The notes: generated from the sequence alone by a model not told the origin. A DNA stretch of 64,000 nucleotides from Flavobacterium weaverense (GCF_003688495.1 NZ_REFH01000007.1:124001-188000); one strand, 5' to 3'; positions 25,804 to 36,030 are shown, numbered from the stretch's first letter. Made by a program: numbers and translations.

Positions 25804-26445
25804 TTATAAAACTTCGCAAGTAAAATCATTTGCTTTTAAATATTCTAGTGTTTTTGGTAATGCATATTCAAGATTTTTAAATCCTTTGATGCTGTCGTGA
25901 AAAACAACAATACTTCCAGGTTTAATGTTAGATAGTACATTATCTAGACATTTTTCGTTCGTTATTTCAGTGTCAAAGTCGGCACTAAGAACATCCCACA
26001 TTACTATTTCGTATCCTAAACTTCGCAATGCTCTTGATTGCGATAATTTTATTTTTCCGTAAGGAGGGCGAAATAGCTTTTTAAGCAATGAAATGCTGTC
26101 TTTTGGATAAATTTCATCTTCACATCTTTTTATATTCTCTAAATACGTTTTCGTTGGAGTGTTCCATCCATTCAAATGATTGTAAGTGTGATTTCCCACT
26201 GAATGTCCTGCTTTCTTGATTTTTTGAAATAATTCTGGATGCTTTTGAATATTATCACCTATGCAGAAAAATGTCGCCTTTGCATTATATTTTAGTAATT
26301 CTTCTAAAACCCAAGATGTTGCTTCTGGAATAGGTCCGTCGTCAAAAGTCAGGTATACTTTTTTTTCATTATTGGAAACATCCCATTTATAATTGCGGAA
26401 TAATTTTTTAATGAGCCAATTTGTTTTTACCCAGTAGAGCTTCAT
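25804..26445 (-). CDS. Polysaccharide deacetylase (NodB/CE4 family)
   Basis: 213 residues. The five CE4 motifs are in order: TFDDGP (catalytic base Asp35 and metal Asp36), HSVGNHTYNH (metal His86 and His90), RPPYG, VMWDVLSADF and IVVFHDS (catalytic His). Such enzymes remove N- or O-acetyl groups from peptidoglycan, chitin or other glycans using a metal. No signal peptide is evident; the N-terminus KLYWVKTNWLIKKLF is basic and hydrophobic and may bind the membrane. Substrate unknown. Confidence 0.93.
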   Translation of the reverse strand: MKLYWVKTNWLIKKLFRNYKWDVSNNEKKVYLTFDDGPIPEATSWVLEELLKYNAKATFFCIGDNIQKHPELFQKIKKAGHSVGNHTYNHLNGWNTPTKTYLENIKRCEDEIYPKDSISLLKKLFRPPYGKIKLSQSRALRSLGYEIVMWDVLSADFDTEITNEKCLDNVLSNIKPGSIVVFHDSIKGFKNLEYALPKTLEYLKANDFTCEVL

Positions 26446-26480
26446 AATCAGGAAATTGAAGAGGAATTTTACTATAAATT

Positions 26481-26536
26481 AAAATGAGTTAAGCGAAAAA
26501 TTTATTTTGCAATAAATAATTCACTCAACTCATTTT
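26481..26536 (-). terminator. Terminator of the DUF2723 gene
   Basis: AAAATGAGTT (26481-26490) pairs with AACTCATTTT (26527-26536); on the minus strand the 3' arm ends in TTTT. The 36-base loop is long, so efficiency is uncertain. Confidence 0.6.
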
Positions 26537-26568
26537 AGTATTAATTAATTACTATTTTTTTTCGAAAA

Positions 26569-29500
26569 TTATTCTTCGTCACGCTCAAAACGCTCAAACA
26601 TTTTGATATACGTATTAAAAGTAATTTTATGCTTGTTGTAGAAAGCTGTATCGTCATTTTCTTTCATCACTTGCAGTAAGCTTCTATAACGCTCGAGATC
26701 AATAATTATAGGCGTTGCAATACTGCTTTGCTCAGAAGCTTTAAGCTTTCCGTAATAGTTCAGATTGTCTTGGTATTTACCAATAAGTTTTTCTAATAAT
26801 TGTTGAGCTTTTACTTTCTCATCAATTTTGTAATATCCAGCAGCAAAAGGTTCTACTAATGAATAATAGCCAAAATAGTCGACTGGCATTTTAGCCATTG
26901 CTAATTCGATTATATTTTTAGCTTTTTCTTTCTTGCCTTCAGCAATCAATTGATTCATTAATCTAGATAGATTTGATCGATAGGTAATACTATTTCTTCT
27001 AGTTTCAGGATCGTGGTATATTTTTGCACTATCGCTATTTCCCCAATCCCATTTCATCACTTTGTCGTACATCTTGTCACTATCAATTTGTCCCATTTCA
27101 AGTGGTCCACCTTCTTTAGGTATTGCAGTTTTTACCGGTACTAATTTATAAACCATACCTTCTAACTGAAGATAGTCTTTCATCCAGATATAGTCTTCAT
27201 TGTCAAAAGCACCTCCACTGAAATAGATAGGTCGCTTCCAGTTGTTGTTAGCTACGATATCAAGCATCATTAATCTATTTTTATACAATGCACCTCCCTT
27301 AATATCTACATCGATGTAAGGAACGATAGAGTCGTTGTATTTAGGAGAAACCACTTTATTCTTAATGATAATATCCTTGTCAACTGGAATTCTAATTTTA
27401 TTAGTCGGATAGAAATGAATCGTTTGACCATTTTGCATTCCTACTGTTGATTTTGGATTTTTAATGAAATCCATAAAATCTTTAATATCCCATCTGCTTT
27501 CAACTTTTGGAATATGAGCGACATAATCTAAATTATCACCTACATATTGATCGTGAGTGAAAGAAATAGGTAATGGATCTGATTCGTACGTTTTGGTTTT
27601 CATCTGATCGATATACCAGTCAGTCATAAATAAACTTGTATTTACAATTTTAACGTCAGTTCGTATTCCTTCAATTTCTTGTGCGTACCAAAGTGGGAAT
27701 GTGTCATTATCACCTATGGTAAATAAAATAGCATTTGGATCACAAGAAGTAAGGTATGCTTTTGCCATTGACAAAGCTGTGTACTTACCAGAACGATCAT
27801 GGTCATCCCAGTTTTGTGACGCCATAAGTACAGGAGCTGCAAGTAAACTGGCTGCAATAATGATAGGTCCTGCTATTTTTGGAGCTAAATACTTTTGAAC
27901 ACTTTCGTATATCGCATAGACGCCAAAACCAATCCAGATGGCAAAGACATAAAAGGAACCAACTAGTGCATAATCTCTTTCCCTTGGTTCGAAAGGTCTT
28001 TCATTCAGATATATTTTTAATGCAATACCTGTGAAGAGAAACAGTGCTAGCAACACATAGAAGCTTTTTAAATCTTTATTGGCGTGATACATTAAACCGA
28101 TTAAGCCGAGAATAAATGGTAAAAAGAAATAAACGTTTCTTCCTTTATTGTTTAACACATCTGCAGGCAAATTGTCTTGACTTCCTAAATGTAAACTGTC
28201 TATAAAAGATATTCCACTTAACCAGTTTCCGTCTAAGTAATCATATCGGCCTTGAACATCATTTTGACGACCAACGAAATTCCACATTAAATACCTCCAA
28301 TACATATAGCCAAATTGGTACTCAACCATAAAGCCAAGATTATCTGCTGTAGTAGGTTTTTCGACAATTAAATAATCGCCGTAACTTTTAAGAAATTTTA
28401 CATAGCCTTCGTTATCAATTTGTTTTTGAGCGTACGCTTGTCTAAACTCATTGATTGTTTTCTCTGTTTCTTGCTTAAGTTGCGCAATAGCTTTGTTGTA
28501 ATCTTCCTCTGTTAATTCACTTGGATCAATACCGTATTTCGCTAAATCATCTTCGTATGGATAATTAGGATTAAGTCTGAACGCTGGTGGATTTGTGAAA
28601 TTCATATAGTTTTCGATATGTCCGTCACTCCACATCCTTGGCAAAATCGTTTTCTGATTGTCGTCCGTGTTTTGAGAAGCGTTTTTGAAGTTATTTACAA
28701 TAACATATTTTCCAGTTTTATAATCTCTTTCATAATTGGGAGCTTTGTCGTGGTACGGATTGTTTTTGTCTAATCCAGCAAAGTTCTCAGTGTATTGTGG
28801 TCCGTAAAACAAAGGATTTACACCGTATTGCTCTCTATTATAATAAGCTAATACTTCACGCGCATCCGAAGGTTTGTTTTCATTAATTACCGTATTTGCA
28901 TTTGCACGAACAGGCAACATAATCCATGTAGAAAATCCAACCAAAATAAAAAGAATACAAAGAATTAAGGTGTTGTAAGTTACTAAGCCTTTACTCTTAG
29001 TGTACTTTAATCCAAAGTAAAATAATGCAATTAGTAAAGCGGTCACAAGTATTGTCCCAGAGTCAAATGGTAGTCCTAAGCTATTTACCATAAATACTTC
29101 GGTTTGACCAAAGAATCCCATAGTAAGAGGTAATAATAATTTAAAGATGAACAGTAAAACTCCAACCACAACAATATTCGCAATGACGAAACTCTTTATT
29201 GTAACTACTTTATAATGTTTAAAGAAATATAAAAATCCTATTGCAGGAATCGTCAATAATGCCATAAAGTGCACTCCAAAAGAAAGTCCAATGACAAGCG
29301 ATATGATTAACAACCATCTATTTCCTCTAGGTTTGTTCATATCTTGCTCCCAGCGTAAACCGAGCCAAAACAGTAACGCAATAAATAAAGAGGCCATGGC
29401 ATAAACTTCGGCTTCAACAGCATTAAACCAAAAACTATCAGAGAACGTGTACGCTAAAGCTCCTACAAAGGAACTTCCTAATATTACAATTTCATTACTT

Positions 29501-29880
29501 TTATTAATTTGTGTGTCTAAATTATTTTCAACATCTGCAGTTTTAAATCGAATAACTAATTTTCTTAAAATTATCGAAGAAGACCAAAACAAAAATAAAA
29601 TGGTGAATGCACTTGAAAATACAGACATCATATTTACCATCAAAGCAATTTTTGTGTCATCCGTCGCGAACATCGCGAAAAAAGCACCTATCATTTGGTA
29701 TAACGGAGCTCCAGGAGGGTGTCCAACCTCTAATTTAGCAGCGGTGGCAATGTATTCTCCACAATCCCAAAAGCTCATGGTAGGTTCAACGGTTAAAGTA
29801 TAGGTTAATAATGCTATCCCAAATGTAAGCCAACCAATGATTGTATTCCATTTATTGAAATTGAAACTTGCTTTATCCAT
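26569..29880 (-). CDS. DUF2723 membrane protein, O-mannosyltransferase-like (GT-C fold)
   Basis: 1103 residues. About twelve hydrophobic helices fill residues 12-350 and 590-690. The first extracytoplasmic loop has the family signature SFWDCGEYIATAAKLEVGHP with acidic Asp39 and Glu42, in the place of the catalytic acid of GT-C glycosyltransferases. A large soluble part follows (about 720-1100), with LFTIGDNDTFPLWYAQEIEG. The DUF2723 family includes human TMEM260, a protein O-mannosyltransferase, and Bacteroidota have general protein O-glycosylation, so a lipid-linked-sugar protein glycosyltransferase is the likely role, not proven here. Monocistronic; the terminal helices may be TPR-like. Confidence 0.85.
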   Translation of the reverse strand: MDKASFNFNKWNTIIGWLTFGIALLTYTLTVEPTMSFWDCGEYIATAAKLEVGHPPGAPLYQMIGAFFAMFATDDTKIALMVNMMSVFSSAFTILFLFWSSSIILRKLVIRFKTADVENNLDTQINKSNEIVILGSSFVGALAYTFSDSFWFNAVEAEVYAMASLFIALLFWLGLRWEQDMNKPRGNRWLLIISLVIGLSFGVHFMALLTIPAIGFLYFFKHYKVVTIKSFVIANIVVVGVLLFIFKLLLPLTMGFFGQTEVFMVNSLGLPFDSGTILVTALLIALFYFGLKYTKSKGLVTYNTLILCILFILVGFSTWIMLPVRANANTVINENKPSDAREVLAYYNREQYGVNPLFYGPQYTENFAGLDKNNPYHDKAPNYERDYKTGKYVIVNNFKNASQNTDDNQKTILPRMWSDGHIENYMNFTNPPAFRLNPNYPYEDDLAKYGIDPSELTEEDYNKAIAQLKQETEKTINEFRQAYAQKQIDNEGYVKFLKSYGDYLIVEKPTTADNLGFMVEYQFGYMYWRYLMWNFVGRQNDVQGRYDYLDGNWLSGISFIDSLHLGSQDNLPADVLNNKGRNVYFFLPFILGLIGLMYHANKDLKSFYVLLALFLFTGIALKIYLNERPFEPRERDYALVGSFYVFAIWIGFGVYAIYESVQKYLAPKIAGPIIIAASLLAAPVLMASQNWDDHDRSGKYTALSMAKAYLTSCDPNAILFTIGDNDTFPLWYAQEIEGIRTDVKIVNTSLFMTDWYIDQMKTKTYESDPLPISFTHDQYVGDNLDYVAHIPKVESRWDIKDFMDFIKNPKSTVGMQNGQTIHFYPTNKIRIPVDKDIIIKNKVVSPKYNDSIVPYIDVDIKGGALYKNRLMMLDIVANNNWKRPIYFSGGAFDNEDYIWMKDYLQLEGMVYKLVPVKTAIPKEGGPLEMGQIDSDKMYDKVMKWDWGNSDSAKIYHDPETRRNSITYRSNLSRLMNQLIAEGKKEKAKNIIELAMAKMPVDYFGYYSLVEPFAAGYYKIDEKVKAQQLLEKLIGKYQDNLNYYGKLKASEQSSIATPIIIDLERYRSLLQVMKENDDTAFYNKHKITFNTYIKMFERFERDEE

Positions 29881-30067
29881 GTCAAAAATTAAATTTAAAT
29901 GTAAGTTGCAAAGAAAATCTTTTTTTGTTTATAGATGTAGTCATTAACAAAAATTTCTCGAAAAGTACTATATATTATTAAAGTATTGATAGTGAATGTC
30001 TTTGCTGATCTTTAATTTTGACTTTAAAATTAATTTGATTTTTTTTTGACAAAAAGGCTTAAAAAGT

Positions 30068-30097
30068 TTGCGCAAACTAAAATTTATTCTAAATTTG
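30068..30097 (+). promoter_or_regulatory. Promoter of tRNA-Gln
   Basis: TTG (30068-30070), exactly 19 bases, then TAAATTTG (30090-30097): the best-formed Bacteroidota promoter in the window, 20 bases before the mature tRNA. Confidence 0.85.
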
Positions 30098-30117
30098 CAC
30101 TCGCTTAGCAGCAATGC

Positions 30118-30188
30118 TGGTCTATGGTGTAATGGTAACACAACTGTTTTTGGTGCAGTCTTTCTAGGTTCGAGTCCTAGTAGACCAA
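30118..30188 (+). tRNA. tRNA-Gln (anticodon TTG)
   Basis: 71-base cloverleaf. The acceptor stem is TGGTCTA with TAGACCA, the D stem GTGT with ACAC, the anticodon stem ACTGT with GCAGT, the loop TTTTGGT giving anticodon TTG (reads CAA and, by wobble, CAG), and the T stem CTAGG with CCTAG around TTCGAGT. Discriminator base A; CCA is not encoded. Flanked by a promoter and a terminator. Confidence 0.96.
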
Positions 30189-30191
30189 CAG

Positions 30192-30220
30192 AAAACCCCT
30201 CATTTATGAGGGGTTTTTTT
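30192..30220. terminator. Terminator of tRNA-Gln
   Basis: AAAACCCCTCAT with ATGAGGGGTTTT and a TTTTTTT tail; A tract on the other side lets it also end the convergent stress-protein gene. Confidence 0.92.
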
Positions 30221-30248
30221 ATGCATTTTATTTTTTTGATGATTCGTT

Positions 30249-31073
30249 TTATATTTTAAATGTGATAACGGGTCTTGGATTATGATTTACTAAATCTTGG
30301 GTTACGCTTCCATTTATAAAATGAGCTATTCCTGTTCTTCCGTGAGTGCAGATTGCGATTAAGTCAGCTTCCATTTTAGTTGCAAAATTTGTAATACCAT
30401 TTTCAATCGTGCTGTCATTAAAGATATTTAAAGTGTAGTTTTTAAAGTTATACTTTTGAATGAATTCCTCCATTTTTATTTCAGATTCGATTGTAGTCTT
30501 AAAGCTGTTAGGAGTTGAAATTACTACTAGATCTATTTGAGATTTAAAAATAGAAGCAAATTTGAGTAAGCTTTCAAATGGTGCATGCGCTTCATTAGAA
30601 AAATCAGTAGGAAACACTATTTTTTTAAAAGTTGAAGTTCCAATGTCGTCTTTAACGATTAAAACAGGTTTGTCTGAAAGTCGAACTATTTTTTCAGCAT
30701 TCGACCCAATTAATATTTCTTTTAAACCTGAAGCGCCATTAGAACCCATAACAATCAAATCAATTTCATTTTTTTTGGTATATGATAAAATCCCGTCAAA
30801 CGCAGTTTCAATTTGGACAGCAATAAAAACCGAAATGCCTTCTAAGTATGAATTTTGTGCTATGGTTTGTAGAGTTTCATTTGCTTTATCAATGAAGAGC
30901 ATTGCTTCAGGAATTAGGCTTTGTGCTTTTATTCCAGTGTCTATGTGGCTGGGTAGTTCTATTAAGTGCAATAAATATATTTGGGAATCATTTTCTCGAG
31001 CAATAAGAGCTGCGGTTCTAAGTGCATTTTCTGCATACTGGGAAAAATCGGTTGGAACTAAAATACGTTTCAT
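30249..31073 (-). CDS. Tandem universal stress protein (two UspA domains)
   Basis: 274 residues, two UspA domains. The first (MKRILVPTDFSQYAENALRT to VLIVKDD, about 1-143) has the nucleotide-binding pattern GSNGASGLKEILIGSNAEKIV. The second (KIVFPTDFSNEAHAPFESLL to VITFKI) has THGRTGIAHFINGSVTQDLV. Both glycine-rich loops look able to bind ATP. Tandem Usp proteins are linked to stationary phase and stress survival; the specific role is unknown. No operon partner. Confidence 0.93.
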   Translation of the reverse strand: MKRILVPTDFSQYAENALRTAALIARENDSQIYLLHLIELPSHIDTGIKAQSLIPEAMLFIDKANETLQTIAQNSYLEGISVFIAVQIETAFDGILSYTKKNEIDLIVMGSNGASGLKEILIGSNAEKIVRLSDKPVLIVKDDIGTSTFKKIVFPTDFSNEAHAPFESLLKFASIFKSQIDLVVISTPNSFKTTIESEIKMEEFIQKYNFKNYTLNIFNDSTIENGITNFATKMEADLIAICTHGRTGIAHFINGSVTQDLVNHNPRPVITFKI

Positions 31074-31179
31074 ACAGTAAAAGTGTTAATTTATTAAAGA
31101 AAATACTTATTTAAATCATCTATTAAAGGTAAGATTTTTTTTTAGAGCAATCGATTATTTTAGTTTATAAAAAAAACAC

Positions 31180-31187
31180 TATATTTG
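31180..31187 (+). promoter_or_regulatory. rimP-nusA-infB promoter, -7 element
   Basis: TATATTTG, an exact TAnnTTTG match. Transcription would begin near 31194, giving a leader of about 58 bases that contains the terminator-like hairpin. Confidence 0.7.
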
Positions 31188-31215
31188 CACCGTTATTTAT
31201 TAAAATCTAGATAAT

Positions 31216-31242
31216 GAGGGGACTAATATGTCCCCTCTTTTT
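31216..31242 (+). promoter_or_regulatory. Terminator-like attenuator in the rimP-nusA-infB leader
   Basis: GAGGGGAC (31216-31223) pairs perfectly with GTCCCCTC (31230-31237) around a 6-base loop and is followed at once by TTTTT. This is a textbook intrinsic terminator, yet it stands 10 bases before the rimP start and downstream of the only visible promoter. Read-through must be regulated or constitutive for the operon to be made. NusA, encoded by the second gene, itself alters termination. Confidence 0.7.
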
Positions 31243-31251
31243 ATAAAAAAT

Positions 31252-31716
31252 ATGACATTTAAAGAAAAAGTAAATACGTTGCTGATAGAATGCCTTTTAG
31301 AAAAGCCATCTATTTTTTTGATAGACCTTATTATCACTGATGCTTTCAAGGTTATTGTGAATCTAGACGGGGATGATGGAGTAGCGCTTCAGGATTGTAT
31401 TGATGTGAGTCGTTTTATAGACGCACACTTGGACCGTGAGGAACAAGATTACTCTTTAGAAGTGGCGTCAGTAGGGGTTGGGTCGCCACTGAAGTTAGTT
31501 AGACAGTACAAGAAAAATATAGGTAGAACATTGATTGTTAAGACAGAAGCAGAAACAATAGAAGCAGAATTAGTGGAAGCTGATGATGATTTTGTAGTTT
31601 TGTCTTGGGAAGCAAGAGAGCCTAAGAAAATTGGAAAAGGAAAAGAAACAGTTCAAAAAGAATTGAAACTTCCTTACGGAAATATTAAAGAAGCAATTGT
31701 TACAGTAACATTTTAA
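31252..31716 (+). CDS. rimP: Ribosome maturation factor RimP
   Basis: 154 residues from the ATG at 31252 ([15 protein letters not shown]). An in-frame ATG at 31228 lies inside the leader hairpin and is rejected. RimP assists 30S maturation. Typical features are the N-terminal alpha-beta domain with [17 protein letters not shown] and [16 protein letters not shown], and the C-terminal SH3-like domain. First gene of the classical rimP-nusA-infB operon; nusA begins 13 bases later. Confidence 0.95.
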   Translation: MTFKEKVNTLLIECLLEKPSIFLIDLIITDAFKVIVNLDGDDGVALQDCIDVSRFIDAHLDREEQDYSLEVASVGVGSPLKLVRQYKKNIGRTLIVKTEAETIEAELVEADDDFVVLSWEAREPKKIGKGKETVQKELKLPYGNIKEAIVTVTF

Positions 31717-31729
31717 TTAAAGAATTCGC

Positions 31730-32983
31730 ATGGAAAACTTAGCATTAATCGATTCATTCTCTGAGTTTAAAGATGATAAACTTATTGATCGTGTAACGCT
31801 TATGGCAATTTTAGAAGATGTATTTAGAAATGCATTGAAAAAAAAATACGGATCAGACGATAATTTCGATATTATTATAAATCCTGATAAGGGAGATATG
31901 GAAATTTGGAGAAGGAGAGTAATCGTTGCTGATGAGGATCTGGATTTTGAAAACGAAGAAATTACATTAACAGAGGCTAGAAAAATCGAATCTGATTTTG
32001 AGATTGGAGAAGAAGTTTCAGAAGAGGTGAAATTAATTGACTTAGGTAGAAGAGCTATTTTAGCTTTACGCCAAAATTTAATTTCTAAAATTCATGAGCA
32101 TGACAATACAAATCTTTACAAGCAGTTTAAAGATTTAGTTGGAGATATTTATACAGCGGAAGTGCATCACGTAAGACCTAGAGTTGTTATTTTAGTTGAT
32201 GATGAAGGTAACGAAATTGTATTGCCAAAAGAAAAACAAATTCCATCTGACTTTTTCCGTAAAGGAGATAATGTAAGAGGAATTATTGAAAGCGTTGAAT
32301 TGAAAGGAAACAAACCTCAAATTATTATGTCTAGAACTTCTGAGAAGTTTTTAGAAAAATTGTTTGAACAAGAAATTCCAGAAGTTTTTGACGGTTTAAT
32401 TATGGTTAAAAAAGTTGTAAGGATACCTGGTGAAAAAGCAAAAGTAGCTGTTGATTCTTATGATGATAGAATTGATCCAGTAGGAGCTTGTGTGGGAATG
32501 AAAGGTTCTCGTATTCACGGAATTGTTCGTGAATTAGGAAATGAAAATATTGACGTTATCAATTATACTAGTAATATTCAATTGTTTATTACTAGAGCAT
32601 TAAGTCCAGCAAAGGTTTCTTCTATTAAAATTAATGAAGAAACTAAAAGAGCAGAAGTTTTCTTGAAGCTTGAAGAAGTTTCGAAAGCTATTGGTCGTGG
32701 TGGGCATAATATTAAATTAGCAGGTTTATTAACCGGTTATGAATTAGATGTTATTCGCGAAGGTGATGTTGCTGGTGCAACTGCCGATGAGGATGATGTT
32801 GAATTAACTGAGTTTTCAGATGAAATTGAAGACTGGGTTATTGAAGAGTTTGCAAAAATTGGTTTAGATACAGCAAAAAGTATTTTGAAACATGATGTAG
32901 ATGATTTAGTGAGAAGAACAGACCTAGAAGAGGAAACGATTCTAGATGTAATGAGAATATTGAAAGAAGAATTTGACAATTAG
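31730..32983 (+). CDS. nusA: Transcription termination/antitermination factor NusA
   Basis: 417 residues. Order of domains: N-terminal RNA-polymerase-binding domain (about 1-125, LMAILEDVFRNALKKKYG), S1 domain (about 130-200, VGDIYTAEVHHVRPRVVILV), KH1 (DRIDPVGACVGMKGSRIHGI) and KH2 (VSKAIGRGGHNIKLAGLLTG), then a short acidic C-terminal helical region. The acidic repeats of E. coli NusA are largely absent, as in many non-proteobacteria. NusA slows RNA polymerase and stimulates hairpin termination, which makes the attenuator in its own operon leader notable. Confidence 0.97.
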   Translation: MENLALIDSFSEFKDDKLIDRVTLMAILEDVFRNALKKKYGSDDNFDIIINPDKGDMEIWRRRVIVADEDLDFENEEITLTEARKIESDFEIGEEVSEEVKLIDLGRRAILALRQNLISKIHEHDNTNLYKQFKDLVGDIYTAEVHHVRPRVVILVDDEGNEIVLPKEKQIPSDFFRKGDNVRGIIESVELKGNKPQIIMSRTSEKFLEKLFEQEIPEVFDGLIMVKKVVRIPGEKAKVAVDSYDDRIDPVGACVGMKGSRIHGIVRELGNENIDVINYTSNIQLFITRALSPAKVSSIKINEETKRAEVFLKLEEVSKAIGRGGHNIKLAGLLTGYELDVIREGDVAGATADEDDVELTEFSDEIEDWVIEEFAKIGLDTAKSILKHDVDDLVRRTDLEEETILDVMRILKEEFDN

Positions 32984-33010
32984 TCAGTAGTTCTTCAACG
33001 ATAAACACGC

Positions 33011-33060
33011 CGCTTTACAATGAATTCTTATTCGATAGGTATCGAGTCGGGAGTAAAGCG
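33011..33060 (+). promoter_or_regulatory. Structured element between nusA and infB
   Basis: CGCTTTAC (33011-33018) pairs exactly with GTAAAGCG (33053-33060), enclosing an inner hairpin CGATA-GG-TATCG (33033-33044). It lies in the 112-base gap of an otherwise tight operon and has no T tract, so it is not a simple terminator. A processing site or IF2-related control element is possible. Confidence 0.5.
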
Positions 33061-33095
33061 AGGAATAACAAAAAAGATAATAATAAAAAGGTTTT

Positions 33096-36011
33096 ATGTC
33101 TGAAGAGAGAATTATTAGAATAAACAAAGTTTTAAGGGAATTGAATATTTCTTTGGAAAGAGCTGTGGATTATCTAAAAGATAAGGGAATTGCTATTGAG
33201 TCAAATCCAAACACAAAAATTTCTGATGATGTATACAAAGTCTTGTGCGGTCAATTTGCTGGTGACAAGGGGAATAAAGAAGCTTCTAAAGAAGTAGGAG
33301 AAGAAAAAAGAAAAGAGAAAGAAGCTTTGCGTTTAGAGCGCGAAAAGGAAATTGAAGACAAGCGTAAAGTTGAGGAAGATCGCCTTAAGCAACAGGAAGT
33401 GATAAAAGCGAGAGCGGTTATTGCAGGTCCAGTTCAAGTAGGTAAAATTGATCTTAATCCTAAAAAGCCTTCAATCATTGCACCGGTGAAAGCAGTTGAA
33501 AAAGTTGAAACTCCAGTAGCTAAAGTTGCTGAAGTAAAACCAGAAATTGCAGAAGCTAAGGCTGAAAAAGTTGTTGCTGAAAAGCCTATTCAGGAAAAGC
33601 CTTTAGAAGAAAAAGCTGTTGCAGATAAAAAAGTAGTTAAATCGATTCCTGGAATTAAAGAAGTTAAAGTAGAAGCTCCGAAAGAAGTTGCTGCTGAAAC
33701 TGTAGCTGCGCCAAAAGCGGATGCTGTTAAGTCTGATGAAGCTCCAGTGGATGAAACTATTGCTACACAATATCAAAAGTTGTCTGGTACAACTTTGACA
33801 GGTCAAATAATTGATTTATCTCAATTTAATAAACCTAAAAAGAAAAAAGAAGAGCCTAAGATTACTCCTAATAAACCAGGAGCTCCGGGATCTGCTGCTG
33901 CTGCAAATGCAAATAAAAATAAGCGTAAAAGGATTGCTCCTAAACCAGGTGCTCCAAGACCGCCTGCAATACCAGGAGTTCCAGGTGCGCCAAATCCTAA
34001 CAAGATTACACCTAATGTAGGTGGTGGTGGATTTAACGCTAATAGAAGTTCAAGACCGGGATTTGTTAAAGGAAACCGACCAGCAATTGTTGCTAAAGTT
34101 GAGCCGACAGAAGAAGAAGTTAAAAATCAAATTAGAGAGACTTTAGAGAAACTACAAGGTAAAGGTGGAAAATCTAAAGCTGCTAAATATAGAAGAGATA
34201 AAAGGGATACACACCGTCAGAAATCTGATGAGGAGCAAAGAGCTATTGACGAAGGAAGTAAAACCATTAAGGTTACTGAGTTTGTAACAGTAGGTGAAAT
34301 TGCCATCATGATGGATGTGCCAATTACTAAAGTTATTGGTACGTGTATGTCACTTGGAATCATGGTTACCATGAACCAAAGATTAGATGCAGAAACTTTA
34401 ACTATTGTAGCAGATGAGTTTGGCTACGAAGTTGAGTTTATTACTGTAGATATTGAAGAAGCAATACAAGTTGTAGAAGATAGAGAGGAAGACTTAGTTT
34501 TTAGAGCTCCTATTGTAACTGTGATGGGTCACGTCGATCACGGTAAAACATCTTTACTGGATTACATCCGTAAGGAAAATGTTATTGCAGGTGAATCTGG
34601 AGGAATTACACAACATATTGGTGCCTACGGAGTAACATTAGATAACGGACAAAAAATTGCATTTTTAGATACTCCTGGTCACGAAGCGTTTACCGCGATG
34701 CGTGCACGTGGAGCGCAAGTTACAGATATTGCTATTATTGTAATTGCAGCTGATGATGACATCATGCCGCAAACGAAAGAAGCAATTAGCCACGCACAAG
34801 CTGCAAATGTTCCTATTATTTTCGCAATCAATAAAATTGATAAGCCTAACTCTAATGTAGAGAAGATAAAAGAGAAATTAGCAGGTATGAATTTACTTGT
34901 TGAAGACTGGGGTGGTAAAATTCAATCACATGATATTTCTGCAAAAGTAGGAACTGGTGTGAAAGAGTTATTGGAGAAAGTATTACTAGAAGCAGAATTG
35001 CTTGATTTGAAATCTAATCCAAATAAAGCGGCACAAGGAACAGTTGTTGAAGCATTCTTAGATAAAGGAAAAGGATATGTTTCTACAATTTTAGTTCAAA
35101 ACGGAACACTGAAAGTAGGAGATTATATGTTAGCTGGAAAACATCATGGTAAAATTAAAGCCATGCATGATGAAAGAGGAAATATAGTTTCTGTTGCAGG
35201 TCCTTCAACTCCAGTATCAGTTTTAGGTCTTGATGGAGCAGCTACTGCAGGTGACAAGTTCAATGTATTCGAAGAAGAAAAAGAAGCAAAACAAATTGCA
35301 TCTAAACGTTCTCAATTAATGCGTGAGCAATCTGTTCGTACACAACGTCACATTACTTTAGATGAAATTGGACGTAGAATCGCGTTAGGTCAATTTAAAG
35401 AATTGAACATTATCCTTAAAGGAGATGTTGATGGGTCAGTTGAAGCATTATCTGATTCATTCTCTAAATTGTCTACTGAAGAAATTCAAATCAATATTAT
35501 ACATAAGGGTGTTGGTGCAATTACAGAAACTGACGTAATGTTAGCTTCTGCATCTGATGCAATTATTATTGGATTTAACGTTCGTCCTGCTGGAAATGCT
35601 AGACAATTAGCTGATAAAGAAGAAATCGATATCCGTTATTATTCTATTATCTACGCGGCGATTGATGACTTGAAAGATGCAATGGAAGGAATGTTAGCAC
35701 CTGAAATGAAAGAAGAGATTCTGGGTACTGCAGAAATTAGAGAGATATTCAAAATTTCTAAAGTTGGTTCAATTGCTGGTTGTATGGTTATGGATGGTAA
35801 AATTGTTAAAAATGCCAAAATGCGTATCATTAGAGAAGGGGTTGTTGTATTTACAGGAGAGTTGTTAGCGTTGAAACGTTTCAAGGATGATGTAAAAGAT
35901 GTAGCTAAAGGATATGATTGTGGTGTTCAAGTGAAAGGATATAATGATATCGAAGAAAGAGATATTATTGAATCGTACCATGAGGTAGCAATCAAAAAGA
36001 AATTGAAATAG
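33096..36011 (+). CDS. infB: Translation initiation factor IF-2
   Basis: 971 residues. IF2 brings initiator tRNA to the 30S subunit. The N-terminal about 390 residues include an IF2-N domain at the very start ([20 protein letters not shown]), a Lys/Glu/Ala/Val-rich linker, a Pro/Gly-rich stretch ([19 protein letters not shown]) and a second IF2-N-like domain ([20 protein letters not shown]). The G domain begins at GHVDHGKT (478-485), with DTPGHEAF (switch II) and NKID. Domains II-IV follow and end in the usual [17 protein letters not shown]. Last gene of its operon. Confidence 0.98.
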   Translation: MSEERIIRINKVLRELNISLERAVDYLKDKGIAIESNPNTKISDDVYKVLCGQFAGDKGNKEASKEVGEEKRKEKEALRLEREKEIEDKRKVEEDRLKQQEVIKARAVIAGPVQVGKIDLNPKKPSIIAPVKAVEKVETPVAKVAEVKPEIAEAKAEKVVAEKPIQEKPLEEKAVADKKVVKSIPGIKEVKVEAPKEVAAETVAAPKADAVKSDEAPVDETIATQYQKLSGTTLTGQIIDLSQFNKPKKKKEEPKITPNKPGAPGSAAAANANKNKRKRIAPKPGAPRPPAIPGVPGAPNPNKITPNVGGGGFNANRSSRPGFVKGNRPAIVAKVEPTEEEVKNQIRETLEKLQGKGGKSKAAKYRRDKRDTHRQKSDEEQRAIDEGSKTIKVTEFVTVGEIAIMMDVPITKVIGTCMSLGIMVTMNQRLDAETLTIVADEFGYEVEFITVDIEEAIQVVEDREEDLVFRAPIVTVMGHVDHGKTSLLDYIRKENVIAGESGGITQHIGAYGVTLDNGQKIAFLDTPGHEAFTAMRARGAQVTDIAIIVIAADDDIMPQTKEAISHAQAANVPIIFAINKIDKPNSNVEKIKEKLAGMNLLVEDWGGKIQSHDISAKVGTGVKELLEKVLLEAELLDLKSNPNKAAQGTVVEAFLDKGKGYVSTILVQNGTLKVGDYMLAGKHHGKIKAMHDERGNIVSVAGPSTPVSVLGLDGAATAGDKFNVFEEEKEAKQIASKRSQLMREQSVRTQRHITLDEIGRRIALGQFKELNIILKGDVDGSVEALSDSFSKLSTEEIQINIIHKGVGAITETDVMLASASDAIIIGFNVRPAGNARQLADKEEIDIRYYSIIYAAIDDLKDAMEGMLAPEMKEEILGTAEIREIFKISKVGSIAGCMVMDGKIVKNAKMRIIREGVVVFTGELLALKRFKDDVKDVAKGYDCGVQVKGYNDIEERDIIESYHEVAIKKKLK

Positions 36012-36030
36012 TATTTCAGATAAATAAATT

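Noticed and set aside
30068..30259. 63-codon frame across the tRNA-Gln gene
   Set aside because: It is made by reading through the tRNA promoter, tRNA and terminator.
33535..33720. Ala/Glu/Lys/Val-rich repetitive stretch, considered as a DNA repeat array
   Set aside because: It is the normal low-complexity linker in the N-terminal region of IF-2, in frame with infB.
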